Shown in pieces: positions 43,351 through 57,159 of a DNA stretch of 64,000 bases. The notes beneath the pieces are model-generated. The model was not told the origin of the DNA and did no database searches. It saw only the letters and a list, made by a program, of their open reading frames with translations. Within the stretch, counting starts at the first letter, position 1; the number at the start of each line of letters is the position of its first letter. The stretch comes from Zarea fungicola (taxonomy: Eukaryota > Ascomycota > Sordariomycetes > Hypocreales > Cordycipitaceae). Made by a program: the position numbers and the translations under genes. Location of the stretch: assembly GCA_900169235.1 (NCBI GenBank), contig FWCC01000363.1:90521-154520 (forward strand). The letters run 5' to 3'.

Positions 43351-45909
43351 ATGGGCTTGCTGTATGTCAAGGAACCGCTCTATCAGACTTTTCTCACTAC
43401 GTTCTCTACAACAAATTCACAACTGACTTGGCGAGAAAAGTGCGCTAGGAACGCCTCTGGAGTGGCCCGAGGCCAAGAAACATGCTGACAAGGTCCGCGA
43501 ATGGGGCATCAAGGTTTGTGCATTCTCAGTCGCTGCAAAGACTAAAAGTTTCGACCTGACAGTATGAGAAGCAATTGTTGGAAATCTGGAACAAGGCCAA
43601 AGGCAACGAACGCGATGCTCTGCTCTGGGGCGATGAGGTACCAGCTCGTCTCATTCTCATGGCAGCCCCATTCAGGTTAATGCTAACTACGATTCAGGTC
43701 GAATATCTTGTCGTCAACTACACGAAAGATGATGAAAAGGTTTTACTATCACTACGCCAGGCCGAGATTCTCAAGGCATTAGCCGCCGACAAGGATCTTG
43801 CAAAGGAGGGCGGCTGCGTACCCGCCCTGCAAGAGACGACCCCAAAATCGTAGGCATATTCATTATTTTTTCTCTTTCTCGCTTTTCCCTTCTTCTTCTT
43901 CTTCTTCTCTCCCCACCACATTCGAGACTTATGCTAACCAGGTCGCTCAGTTCGAGCACCCTGCCAGTCTTTCATCCAGAGTTTGGCCGCTTCATGCTCG
44001 AGGCCACCCCAGGCAAACCCTGGGGCATCGGCTTCAAGGAGCTGCTTGGTGTCGAACCCGATATGAAGCTTCGGCGTAAAATTGCGAAGGAGCACATGCT
44101 TTCTAGCGAATATCCCATTACACTCACCACATACCCTCGCATCGGTGCTCCAGGACAGTTTACTGACCCCTACTATCCTCCCTCGGGTGACCGGCTTCGC
44201 TCTCAGTTCGTGCCAGATGAGATTGCCAATCCTCACATCCGGTTCCCTACCTTGGCGGCCAATATTCGCTCCCGACGAGGCCGCAAGGTCCAAGTCAATG
44301 TCCCCATATTTCAGGACACGAATACACCAAACCCTTGGAAGGACCCCACCGTCAACTATGACCTGCACAAGTTTCCTGAAGATGACGATGTACGAAACGG
44401 TGCTGCTCCTGATAACTTTATTCACATGGACGCCATGGCTTTTGGAATGGGCAGCTGCTGTCTACAGATTACTTTCCAGGCCAAAAATATAAACGAAGGT
44501 CGTTTGCTCTACGATCAGCTTAGCCCGCTCGGCCCCATCATGCTGGCTCTGACAGCAGCCACGCCCATATACAAGGGATTCCTAGCCGGGACAGACGTCA
44601 GATGGAACCAAATCAGCAGAGCTGTTGACTGCAGAACACGCGAGGAGCTGGGAGAAACGGTATGATGGCTCACATTGTCATTCGTGTTTTCATGCTGACA
44701 TTCTAGTAGCCGCTGAAGAATGACCGCTGGAGAATTCCCAAGTCGCGATATGCATCCAACTCTACATATATTTCTCTCGATCATAGGCTGCGCGAGGATT
44801 ATCTCGACCAGGATCTTGTCATTGACCCCAAGATCAAGGCCGAGCTCATGGACGGCGGTATGGATGATCGCCTCGCCACGCACTTTGCCCATCTCTTCAT
44901 CCGCGACCCCATTGTCATCTTCAAGGAGGATCTCCAGGAGCTGGACCTCACCAAGACGGACCACTTTGAGAACATCCAGTCAACCAACTGGCAACACATG
45001 CGATTCAAGCCCCCGCCCGCCGAAAACAACATTGGCTGGCGCGTCGAATTCCGCCCAATGGAGATTCAAGTCACCGATTTCGAAAACGCTGCGTTCTCCG
45101 TCTTCATGGTCCTCGTCACCCGCGCCATCCTCTCCTTTGACCTTAACTTTTACGTGCCTCTGAAGAAGGTTGATGAAAACATGGAGCGTGCGCACAGTCT
45201 TGACGCTGTTCGCAACGACAAGTTTTATTTCCGCAAAAACGTCTTCCCCAGCCGTCCCTCGCGCGCCAACACCGTGTTTGGGGAAGACAACGCCAACGGC
45301 GTCCCTGGAAGCAGCCGTCCGGGCTCCCGCATGCCCAGCAGGCCAGGCTCCCCCGGAGGCCCCGTAGAACTCGAATATGCCGAAATGAGCATTGATGAGA
45401 TTATCAATGGCTCGGCCGATGGCGAGTTCCCAGGTTTAGTGCCAATTGTGGAGAGCTACCTCGACAGCGTCAATGTCGACGTGGAGACACGCTGCGAGCT
45501 GGCAACTTACCTCAGTCTCGTTAGCAAGCGCGCAAGCGGCGAGCTCGACACGGCCGCACGCTGGATCCGTAACTTTGTCGCTGCACACCCGGCATACAAG
45601 CACGACAGTGTCGTTGACGATGAAATCAACCACGACCTCATCGGCGCCGTCATTGACCTGTGTGAGCGCGAGGCCGAGGGTCGCAACTTTGCCGGGCTTG
45701 GTATACCAGGCTTGTCGAAGTTTCTGGGCAAGTTTCGTGGCGGCTCCGGTCTCAAGGATGATGAGCCGGTAGCCCAGAAGCCTACTAATGGCGAGATGAA
45801 TAGGGAAGCTACTGTGGCCGACGCCGAAGCTGTCCTTCCTTCGACTGAGACTGAATCGCCATCGAAGAAGCGCAAGAGCGAGTGGATCGAAGGAGCAGAG
45901 CAGCAATAA
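43351..45909 (+). CDS. GSH1: Glutamate-cysteine ligase (gamma-glutamylcysteine synthetase)
   Basis: This ATP-dependent ligase joins glutamate and cysteine in the first, rate-limiting step of glutathione synthesis. Proposed exons are 43351..43361 (11 nt), 43441..43513, 43572..43637, 43698..43849, 43951..44659 and 44710..45909, giving 736 aa. The join MGLL-ALGTPLEW restores the universally conserved eukaryotic N-terminus. Other conserved parts are LLWGDEVEYLVV, FHPEFGRFMLEATP, TLTTYPRIG, HMDAMAFGMGCCLQ-type active-site residues (seen as HMDAMAFGMGSCCLQ), TPIYKGFLAGTDVRW, RFKPPP and WRVEFRPME. Acceptors of introns 2, 4 and 5 have nearby in-frame AGs, so exact junctions there are uncertain by 1-5 residues. 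Intron 3 is 60 nt without an in-frame stop. The tail after about 690 is acidic/basic and ends in a KKRK cluster, outside the usual family length. Confidence 0.93.
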
Positions 45910-48900
45910 TCATTGCCGAAAGCGGCCATGTATAATTGGACTTCCTCGTCTCTAGTGGGCGACTTGCGAGGCACGGTTGGTTGTGTCATGGCAGGCTCTT
46001 TGACCCACGAACGTATGCGTCACGATGTGGACAATAGAATGATATATTGTGTTATCCGTAATACAAAAGACTCAATCATTACTTTTAATTTGCCAGCCAT
46101 TATAAATATTAAACCTTGGACGCATTTTTAATGTGATTGCGAACTGGCAAACTTGGCCTCGCACACGAAGCCATCATCTGGAGATCGTCAACATAATTAT
46201 AGCCAGAGTAGCTGCACAAAGTCCATTCCATTGCTTCATAGGCTATACTACAGAGTTTCAGACTGTTGTTCATTCCTTTCGGCATGGTGTTTAAATTTAT
46301 CAAAATGCACGTTGATGTTCATCAAAGTTGGTAGAGCTCCCCTTCCGAAATAGACATATGTCTACTTATTGGTGGATCTTCAGTTTACATTGGAACTACA
46401 CAACTTAGTCTTTTACATCTTGCGGCCACTCAAGCATCTTCCTAAGCTTTATGTACAAGGCAGGACACGTCATCCAATATGACAAAGCCAAGGCTCAATA
46501 TCCAGCGGTTGATTCAAGAACGCTCAATGGCAATTTGAAATTGTAAATCCAATAGTAAACGCCTGATATCAGTCTACCACCAGATGAACCAGTGTCTTGA
46601 TGCCCACGTAATGGGCAACAGCACCCCTCGCGTTCCAACTGAATTCAGCAGTGCGGAAATTCAGGCATTCCACTCCTCGTATTCACCGCAGACGTTTGAC
46701 AGCCTCTGCCACAAATTTGATTAGCAACTAAAGGGTTTGTGCCTTCTGGTCTCATTCTATTTGCGCGCCATCAGGAGATTCTATTCTCAGGGCTATAGGC
46801 CAATAAACACCAAGTGCATCTGACAGAGCTGAATGGACATGACGAAATCATCCTGGTCCCGCTCACACCACAAAGCTCTGCATTGAATGAGCGAAGATTG
46901 AGTGAATTACGACGGCAAGAGCCGTTGAATCTCACGCGACAGCCGGTGTGGCCTGCAAGACCCGGCAGCATCATCCACCGAGTCTGTCTGTATCCATTCT
47001 CAAAAGCTAGTGAGCGCCATCAAATCTCACAGGACCACCCACCCTCCCGTCGCTCCTCAAGCCCGCGGATAGCCACCATCAATACCGTTGCTTTGAGCAA
47101 ATATGTTGGCACTTAGATGAGGTGCGATGACTTGGGTGCTGAAACATACCCATGTCCCGCCACAGCCGCTTTTCTTCTTTTTTCTTTTCTGTACATAGCG
47201 GTAGCTAGTGGTTTTCAGCCACATGTCCTCCAGCCGATTTCGCTGCCGGCAGGCATCTGTAGCATCTGTATTCTGGGGCGATTGAATGCTTCCATTTAAT
47301 TTCTTTTTTTTTCCCCGGGTTCCTTGTTTATTATGCCGCCCATCAACCCATGTATACAAACCGTGTCGACCACGCGGCGTATCGGCTGACGGGTGCATTG
47401 GGGGAATACGACCAGGCTGAATTAAATGGGCTGGGAAGGGCGAGATAAAGGGGGTGAACCCAAGATTTCCGCACGCCTGAGAGGAATTTACGTGCCGTGG
47501 TTCTGGCACATTTAGCTGAGTACTTTGGTCTTCTGACAAGACAAACGAAACCGCCGAGGCAATCCTCATTCGGCTGCAGGAGGGTGTCCATGGGACGCTG
47601 TAGTAGACGAATGATGAAGCTAGGAAAAGAGCGCCAATCCATCGGGGTCGTTGGCTGTAAAAGCAAAGTGAAGCTAGTATATATTAGCTGAAAATGTTCC
47701 CACGTGCCAAGCTCGATCGTGTTTCGCTTCCATAGCCTGGCTCTATGTATGTACAGTACGTTCATCTAGCGCGGAGCTCGCCAGTCGCTCTCCAACTTTT
47801 ATTTCTTCTTTTTCTTCTTTGGAGTATATTAAATGGTTACTGTCATACTATATACACACCCTATTCCCGCAGCAACGAGGCTCCGAAAGCCAAGAAGAAG
47901 AGTGAGTTTCTCCGAACGTGTTCCCAAGGAACAAGAGCAGTTAAAAGGATCATCTTGGCGTGTCGGTCTACACGTTACTACAGATCATTTTAACTTCGGG
48001 CTTCTGTTGCTGCAAAATGGAAGGCTAGGCTGCACGTATTGTAGTAAGCATAATGTATATGATATTTTGACCAGGGCCCAGGGCCAGAGCAGTAGTCTTC
48101 TACGTACAGGTTTGTATTGCTCCGGCTTGATAAACGACGAAGCCACTCATATGTACATTGAGCAACTGTAATGAGCCATTGTGCCACACTAAAATCAATG
48201 GCAGGCTCCTATCAGCATCGGACAATTGGCCGACATTGCCAGCTTTGATCGTGCTCGTGGTGGTTGCCCTGTTTGCAGGCACTCGATTCTCAGAATGTCT
48301 TCTCGAGAGTGTGACTAGATGTAGAGATAGTAGTACTAGCGACTAAAACCCCCATAGCGCAGGAATGAAGCGCAACAGGAAAAGTGAAGCCCTGGAGTTG
48401 GCTCTGCTCGAGTCCAAGTAGGTGGCGCGTCTTGGAACAGGGCTGAATTGATCACACCATTGTTGACACGTTGCATTATCCTTTGTAGAAAATTTTAGAC
48501 AAAATCAAACATTTCTTTCTTGTTAGTAGCCCAGCTGGCTGTGGATAGGAATGGCTTTTTGGCTCTATTTATAGCCGTTGCGTCGACTATGATTCCGCAC
48601 CAGGAGGCGTCTTCTGCCTGATGAGTTTCAGGTCAGCAAGGAGGACTCTGCTGCTGCTCTTGGGCGAGAGAACATCACATTAAAGTCCCAATGTCGGTCT
48701 AATTATCCAACTCTGAATCACTTATAGATTCCTCAGTGACGTATGATGCTCCCGGACGAGATTCTAACCCTAATCATCCGGCCGGTGGCTGCAGTCGAGA
48801 CAAAGGGTCAAACTATTCCATACTTAGTCTTTGTTAGGCCAGCTTCATATAAATTTGACCCATTTGTGTAATAATAGCAGTGGTTGTCGCTACTTGGGTA

Positions 48901-51900
48901 CAAAACACCTACGCGGGCGAGTAACCACAGAAAAAATAGAACAGTACAAAAGGCAAAAGAAGATAATCAGGTCCGTATTTGGCCGGACTAGATCTCGCAC
49001 TGTGCACTCAATTTCCCCAACTTGTTACCGCATTTCATTCGTCGCTCTGTACGGCCGTCTTGAAGGGGAAAACTCTCGGCTGCTGGCTACAACCCACGAG
49101 AGAGAGAGGGGACGCGCGACTTTAGTTTGAGTCTACTATCTCCTTTGCAAACAAGTTTCATTCCAACGGACAAGTGACCCCCAAAAATCACACTGTGTTG
49201 GGATAGTGAGTATTTAGGTTCGGTACAGTTCAAACGTCGTTTCCGGCCGGCATAGTATCTTGTCCCCTTGCATCAAAGGTAAACTAAATCAATAATAAGA
49301 TGCCAAAGATAATAACGAATTTTTGTCAAATGCCACCTCGAAAAAAATTTTGATATGTGATTACATTCTTGCCGAATTAGGTAGACTCTGATTCCATTCC
49401 TAAAAAGCAAGACAACCCAAGCCCACAGCGGCAGTTGGTTTCTCTATACGAAAACAGAATGGTTCCACCAAATCTATCACTTGTCACAGAAAACCTCAGA
49501 TGAAGCGGGTACATAGGACCTAAAAGACGACCTCATCTCGGGAGCAGCAGAATCCGGGGGGTGGCACACATCCTGTTTAATGTGAGTTAAATGAGCGAGA
49601 GACATATTCCGAATTAGTACTGTTTAATGATGATACAAAATAAAAGTCTGTGCAAGGAGATGAAGAAAAGGGTCTGAAGAACGTAGGGATGTTAATGGAC
49701 TGATGTCTTTGGAGAGCCCTGCCAGAAAGGGTTCCATCTATCCATGAGAGTTCTTATTGACAATTTCTTTTTTGTTCTGGATCAAGACATTTTCCGAACC
49801 AGCCATTCGGAAGGTTGCCAGATGTCTTGAGAATGCCGTTGCCAATCGAGCTCTTGGGAAGAAATTTGATGGTGCGTGCGTTTGGAACAAATCATCTGAG
49901 CGGACTTTTAGACTGGAAATTGATATTGGGTACGTTTAGAGAATCGAGATGCTGCCATAGTGACACTACTACTTCTTCTGGTCAAAATTTTCCAGGATCC
50001 AGTGCCATTAAAGCCATAATTAGGTGAGAAGACAGCAAAATGGCAGGATAGAGACCATTTATTCCAGCAAAGTCTGGCTCCTTGGGTTCAGTTGCCATGG
50101 CTGGAGTTCCACCTGGTTTACAACCTTGCTTTTGAATTGTTTAAAAGAAGAGAGAGGAGGCCATAGGCTGTTTCTCCATTGATATCCCTCCTCGAGAAGG
50201 GAGTGCGTATATCTTCAACCAATGACTCTTTTGGGGGCGGATGGCTCAAATATAATTAACACATTGGTCAATGAGGCTCAAAAGTTTCGCATAGCGTTAC
50301 ATTACCCTGGAAAATCTCATTAAAATGAGTCAAACAACACAACTGGCAACGATAGGATGCTGAGCTGGCGCAGTCGCTAGGTTATGTCCTCCAGGAGTGG
50401 CTTGGCGCTGAAAGCTAATCTTGTCAGTTTTGGTTTCTCATCGGACCCAGAAAAAGCAATTTTGAAATGTTACGACTTTTGTATGAGCAGTTATAGAATG
50501 CATGATGTTCTCAATGGCGGCCGTTATAGGAATCATGACTGTGGGGACTTTCGGTCGCTGCGCGTCATGAAACTTGGGACATTACTGCGCTGTGAGATAT
50601 TCCCGGCAGTTGGGAAAACAGAGCTTGCAAGCGCAAACTGAAAGATGGATGATGCATAAATCTTTGCATCACCAGTACAAAGCAAAACGAGGCGAGGGGT
50701 GGTAACTAAGTGAACGTGGCTTCAGTCCGTGACCTACCCTAGAGCGTGATCCTGAAAGCTGGCAGCAAGATCCCGGAGTTAAACAGGCGGAGCAACCAGC
50801 ATGTTAATTCAAATTAAATATTGCTACAAGTATATGTCCAAGACAAGGAACTAACCGTGAAATCTCAACGAAGACAGAGCTTGACGCTCAAGCCTAAACA
50901 ATGTTCCCGCGTACTTGACCATTATGATGGACTAGAGCCGCAACCAAGTCGCTGCAACAAAATCACAACCCTCATTCTGGCATCAATTTACAACCTCATA
51001 AGAGCTTCACGCACAACGAACTGGGTCGGCCCTGCTGATAGTCTCTCGCCGTTACTGCCCTCATTTACCGACATCGCTCAAAGCATAATAGTCGTCATTA
51101 TACTGACTACGCAAGCGAGGTCTGTTCAAGAAACGCATTTGCCCCTATAATCCTTGTTTCTGGCACGCCCCCCAAACAAGTCCATACCCCAAGGAAATAA
51201 CGTAGACGAGGAGTAATGGAATTGCAGATTCCACAAAGGATCCCCGATGCCCACACGCCACTGCGACGGGCGGGTACTGAGTAACAACTATCTACGAGCC
51301 CTTGCTTCAAACGATTATCGACCCCAGTCACAGCCTCATCTAGTAGATTTCCCATCTGGCAATTTTCGTCGACAGGGGCATCAAAACGATGCACGGGTAC
51401 CTCACCCGTAAGCCTTGGAACGCAGCTAAATTATTCAGAGGGAGAAAAAGGACTGAGGGGTGCGTTCGTTTTTCGGATTAAAAATAGACGTGGGTGCTGA
51501 CAATGCAATTGTAATCAAGCCCTAGCCGAGCTGTCTCATACCTAAAGCAGGTTGAAAGGTGTCAGCATCCTGAAAAGGGCCATGGTCCCCGGTGGGTGGT
51601 CGGCTTCTACAGTGTACCCAGCCCTTAAGCCCACTACGTGTCATAAGCGCGATTTCAAGATTCCTCAAGTTGCAGAGTAAGTGCCGTGGGGGTGACACAG
51701 TTCTTGCCTCGCCAGTTTTTTTTCTAAATGAGCGATCTGCCCCTTTGAGGACGGGTGAGACCAACTTTTCCCAAGATTGACTTTAGTCCCTGTCAGACAT
51801 GGGGGCCAGAAATGCCGTAGACGACGGAGTTGGCAGCTGGTAGTGCGATAACTGCCGATGTATCACAACTTTCTGAGTGTGTCCTATTATTTAATACCGC

Positions 51901-54900
51901 CCTCACAGTAGGAGATGAAGGAAAGGGCGGCGCAGTCAAACAACGCCCTCCCCTACTCCCAATGCCGCGGGTTCTGCCAATACAATGGTCCTTGGCAACG
52001 CTTCAACCCCATGGCATCATCGGAGCAGAATCGATCTGTGCATCGGCGCAGACCACTCCGCTCATATCAATATTTTTTCTCAGCCCTGGTGTCGCACAGA
52101 GGCCGCTCAAGGCAATCTAGTGGCAGCCAAGGGCTAGTCAATTTCAAGGCAGTCTGAGAGAAACAATGCAACCTCGGTCGTTCCCCGAGTCTTCCCTTTT
52201 AATGGCAAACTCACCAGGACGGCACAATCAGATCTGGTGCACCGCCTCATGGTCGATCTAGCGCCCCCAAAACAGGGTCTCCTCATTTTGGTCCAACGGT
52301 CGCGTCAAGTTCACCTCCAAAAGTATTTTAGTCATTGTGCCAGAGGCTCGCCGCGGAGTCGCATTCTTTTATTAAATGCCGCCGTGGTGTCAGAGCTGGG
52401 TGGGTGTGACTACCACCAGGCAGCCGATTGAACTGCCCACATATTAAATTAAGAGCTAAACTTTTCGGATATAAACCACATTCGGAAACGAGTGTTGAAC
52501 TCGTTGCGACTTGGGCGTTGCGCCAAGCATTAGAATGTGCTTTGGGCTGTGCTGGATGAGTCTCTCTGCAGCTGAGTGACAGTACTGATTCTCCCAGGTC
52601 ATAATATTAGGATTGAAAAATGCCGTCGGGACAGTTGATGTCGCCTTTGCGCCGAACCAGCAAGCCAAACACTGGTGATCACTCTGGCGATCGGCTGATG
52701 GATGAAATGCACTGTTGGCCCTGCTCATCACTTACATTGATACCACCTTGTCAAATTTGTTGGCCATCAAAGCCTGTACGGTTATCCTCCAGCGGGAATG
52801 GTACCCGTACCAGTACTGCCAAGCAAAGCGAGCCCGGAATAACCACTTACGAATGCCACCTTTTCTTGTTCTTTTGGGTCCGAGACGCCTCTCAGCAGAA
52901 GGCGTATTCCCCTTGTCTGGGCTAACCATTCCATGTTTTGTTCACAAGGCTGGTACCGGCTCTCAAGCACAGCCGACCGTCCATTTGCACAAAGATGCCA
53001 GGTTGTCTCTCAGGTCAGGACCTTTGCAAATACAGCCGGGCAAAGTGGTTCTATTCCCCGGCCACCTAAAAGGGGTACTCCGTACGCGAGGGGTATCAAT
53101 CTTGAAGGCTAAATTCGCTCATCGACCATGGAGACTTGAGCGAAGGTGTGGGTATCCTCGTCGTCTGACACGGCAAACCGACGCCACGCCAGCCTCGACG
53201 CCCTCTCCTCTTGCTGCCAACCTAGCGGTGACGGTACATACTCAGCTGGGGCTGGCATAATCGGCGATATGGCGGCCTCAGAGCTGCCCCGGTCACTACC
53301 AACGATCCAAGATCTCTGCGATCCTCAAGGCACGTTGCATGAGTTGGCTTCAGTCCCGATCTTTATGTCGCTTGGAGTCAACCAACAGGTGGTTGCTGCA
53401 TCCCCAGCCCTAGATAGGACAGCAGAAGATTGCGCACTACTGTGCCATGTCTAGGAATAAACCCTAGTCAGATTTTTCTCTCGTTGTCCTGCTGGATGAT
53501 TTGTCTAGTGCGGAACAGCCGGAAGGGTTACATGTTAGTGCTACGCCACACAGACTGGCCGGCTATCGCTGAGCAAGAAACTCCGCGGCACAGTACAGCG
53601 ACATCCAGCTCTGGGTGGGCATGTAGAAAACGGCTAATTTTAAGGTGACCTGCCGACTGCTGACCAGATATGTCGGGAGCCCCACGCCGTCATGCCGGGA
53701 ACCCCCAGTGTCCACGACTCAGTACCACAATTGATACTATTATTTACTCGAGAAAGTGCTGACGTGGGCTTGTGACTGGGGTTGCATTATGGTACAACGC
53801 CAAGCAGACGTTGGCAGCGATGGTAAAACTACACAACGGGCTGTTGCCAAGAACAAGGTTGCCAAGAGCGCGCGGCAGCCAGCATCGCCTCCCAGTTGAG
53901 CGGCTCTCAAGCTGTTTTGAGCAGTCTGGGTTCAGTACCCGGACAGGGGTTCAATTTGTTGATGAAACGAAGCATTTGTGGGGGTGTGATGGCAAGTCCC
54001 GTCAAGGTTTAGAACTGGTTCCACTTGCACTGTAACCTGTACCAGTAAAGAGTCGGTGTTTGGAGCCTCCCCGCTGGTTGATCTTACGGAGTGTCTGTAC
54101 GCAATTCCGCCATCGTCCGTTGTCAAGCATCGAGGGGGCGTGCAGTGCTGGCCTCCGTTGACCATCCGTTGGCCATCCCGCACAGCAATGGCATTAACAG
54201 CGGAAGCTGTGTGATTGAGTTATTAGTATCTGTAGGATTTCTGCCTTCTGAAAACGTGCCGTTTTGTTCCTTTCTGTTGTATTCCTCTCCGCGGCGCATA
54301 GCAAACAGTCTGTAAACTAGTGTTTTTGGGCACTAAAATTAGCCGGTAAACCTCCAGCCAGCCGACCAAGTCCTGCATGCGGTTTTGTAGAGCATTTAGC
54401 AACGGATACTCGGTTGCCCGCCCGGTGACTGAATGGTGTAAGACGACACAAGATCTGTACAAGCAAGGGCGACGGTTCGTTGCATGGCTGTGCGTCGTGC
54501 CGTGGCCCTCTTGCAGCTATGACTTGCCGAAGTCTGTGCAAACTGGACTCGTCGTTTTTGCTGCAAAACGGGTAAAAGGCGAGGCGAGGTCATTGGCGAA
54601 CCAATTTTAGGTGAAACCTGATGTTGGCGCAGTTTTGCGTCGGTGCCGGACCCGGTCCCGGGATCCAGCAATGAGCGGCCAGAGGCTGCCCGAGGTGAGC
54701 GCCGCTCCAATGTCGACTTTTTTCGAGACGGCATGGTATGCCGTGATCCGGTAACGATCTTCTCGGAAACCGTCTCCTGAGGCGCCGTCTTTCGTAGCCC
54801 AAAGTAACAGCCAAAATACTGACAAGGGGCTTCCTCGTGGTTGGCCGACATGTGCGGGAGTGGCGACCACCAGTTGTCGGCAAGAGAAATCAACGCGCGT

Positions 54901-56788
54901 CATTACCCAAACGTATCCGTGCCAAAGACTTGAGCAGCACATTGATCTTCGAGCATTGACTTGCCGGCTATTCTACTGCCACACTGGTAGGACGATGGCT
55001 ACTTTCGCCAAGACACAGACGTGCGTTATGAGGCAATGCGTGGGGTGAAATGGGGATTTGCCATTATCGACCAGTTATAATGCACACAGTTGTAAACAAG
55101 TATCAGTCCATCACATGAACAGACTTGCATATGCACTTAGTACGTTGAGCGAGACACTCGGCCAGAGACAGCATTTTGCCCATGGTGTCAGTTACTAGCG
55201 GTAGGCTTGTATTACATGTGCACTACAGTTTTATGCATTCACTCGACATTTTTGTCGAATCAGGATAGAGATCTGGCATCGCGCCTCGATCATGCGATCG
55301 GGGAGGGATTTGCTTTGCCCCACTGGCTGAAAGGAAAAAAACTGTCAGCAGGGCAGCCAAAATTTTACCTTGCCGACATGGGTAGCACATTGATATGAGC
55401 TGTATTTTATTACGGATGGATACTAGGCAAGAACAAAAATCTCTGACACGAAGTAAAGGAGAAGACACGTTCAGACCATGTTTTCGCTTCGTTTTGCGAG
55501 TCTAGGACCCGAAGGCGTAATCTACAACGACAAAAACATGTCGAGTGCACTGAAGCTAAGGAGGTGTGGCGGGTTCGTGGCGTCCTTTCAACGCACCCCT
55601 CCCCCCGGTGCTTTGCAGATTGGACTAGTATTTCATCATATTTAGCTTGCTAATTTTTAAAATGAATATTCATATTGACCATTCGGGCTTGATCTCCATC
55701 TCAGGACGGGCCCCACGTCGGACAACCCCTGTGCGGGCTCCGCCAGCAGCCTGCAGTGGTCCTGCCAGCGGATCTAGTTGTCCATCTGACTAGGAAAAAA
55801 GAGTCTCAATGCTTTTTTTTTCTGGGTTGCTGGCAGTGATTAAATGAGCCAAGACCAGTCCCTGGCCTGTCGCAAAATTAATGAGTAAACAATTAAAAAG
55901 CTTCCAGAAGCCTGCCATCGGTCATTCCGATGGCCAGTGCAGTACGATGGGGCGACCAGCTATGAAATCAGGGCGAGAAAACAATTAGCCGGCATATGAC
56001 CCTAGTTGAAATAAAGCCGACCGACAATCCAAAAGAAGAATGTATGGCGACAGAGTACATAAATCAGAGGCAGGCTAGTATTTGAAAAAAGACTCGTGCA
56101 TAAGTACATTATATGTCCTATTGGGGGTAGCGCGCGTTGTAAGCCGACCCCAATTTTTGGGCCATCACGCGGAGGGATGCAAAAGCGACAGGGCAACCTC
56201 AAGCCTTGCTCACGCCAAGACATTCAACCCGGTCTGCAAGGCAAAAGCCAAGCACAGAAACAGGAAGTTTGTGGCTAGACATTTGGCGTCGTGTGCAGAC
56301 TATAATGGGATCACAAAGTGGCCGATGCCGCCTGGTTCCATAGGCCTGCCCAAGAGCTCTAATAATGCGCAACACCGGCTTTCAGACGTTGATGGCCAAA
56401 AACTCTGATTCACCGCTGCCATCTTGCTGACAAACTCTCAGCTGGTTATGTGGGCAAATTATTCCATGTTTCGATACACAATATGCCATTTGCATTGGAA
56501 AGACGAGCAGTAGAAACTTGCCTCCAAACACCATCAGGCAGTGAGTCTCACATCGAGCCGTAAATCATCAAGGGACGCTCTGATGGAGACGACTGTTTTG
56601 ACTACGAGCACGCTTACCACTAAAAACAGGATGAAGTGATGAAGAGTCATAGTCTTGAGCCAAGCTATATTCGGCTGTCTTGTTTATCAGCAACCAAACT
56701 GCCGCATGGAGTAGAGTATTTTTGCAGGAGGGTTTCATTGCATATTCCATCACCTCTTGCGCTCGATAATGACTACCTCTCACACGGA

Positions 56789-56851
56789 TGACAAAACTGT
56801 TCGCCGCTTTTTCACCACACGCCCACCAAAAAGCGGCGAACAGTTTTGTCA
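56789..56851. repeat. Perfect 24-bp inverted repeat with 15-nt loop
   Basis: Arms 56789-56812 and 56828-56851 are exact reverse complements (left arm begins TGACAAAACTGTTC and ends in TTTTT). The loop is 56813-56827 (CACCACACGCCCACC). Symmetry stops abruptly at both ends. In RNA from either strand this forms a stable hairpin with a stem of small-RNA length. No other copy was noticed in the window. Confidence 0.9.
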
Positions 56852-57134
56852 CCGCATGCCTCTATACAAGGCCGCTGTTATCCCCGTTAAGAGGACAGTG
56901 CGAGGTGGGTAATTTGTCACTAGCCTGTCTCTACCAAATTCTCTACACTAACTAGCGTTTCTTGGGTTCAGTTTGGGTTTTGGGAGATGACGGTATGCAT
57001 CTGTCTTGCCGTAAACGAACGCCGCCGGCTGGCGCCTCTATGGTTTATTGGCGGGATAACTCGAGCGTGCTAATCGAGGCACGCAGGTCAGAGATTGATT
57101 GCTGATCAGCCCCTATGCCATTCTTCAAACTTGC

Positions 57135-57159
57135 CCCGCCCCCCCCCCCCTCCCCCCCC
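57135..57159. repeat. Poly-C tract with one G and one T interruption
   Basis: Four C, one G, eleven C, one T, eight C, followed by a run of A. The complementary strand has enough G for a quadruplex. Confidence 0.8.

Noticed and set aside
42733..43488. 251-codon frame upstream of and overlapping GSH1
   Set aside because: It begins with GTG and not ATG, crosses the TATA element, and overlaps GSH1 exon 1 and 2 in a different splicing frame. It is a by-product of a stop-poor leader.
56568..56852. Minus-strand frame ending in the hairpin region
   Set aside because: It starts with GTG within the inverted repeat and has no resemblance to a protein family.
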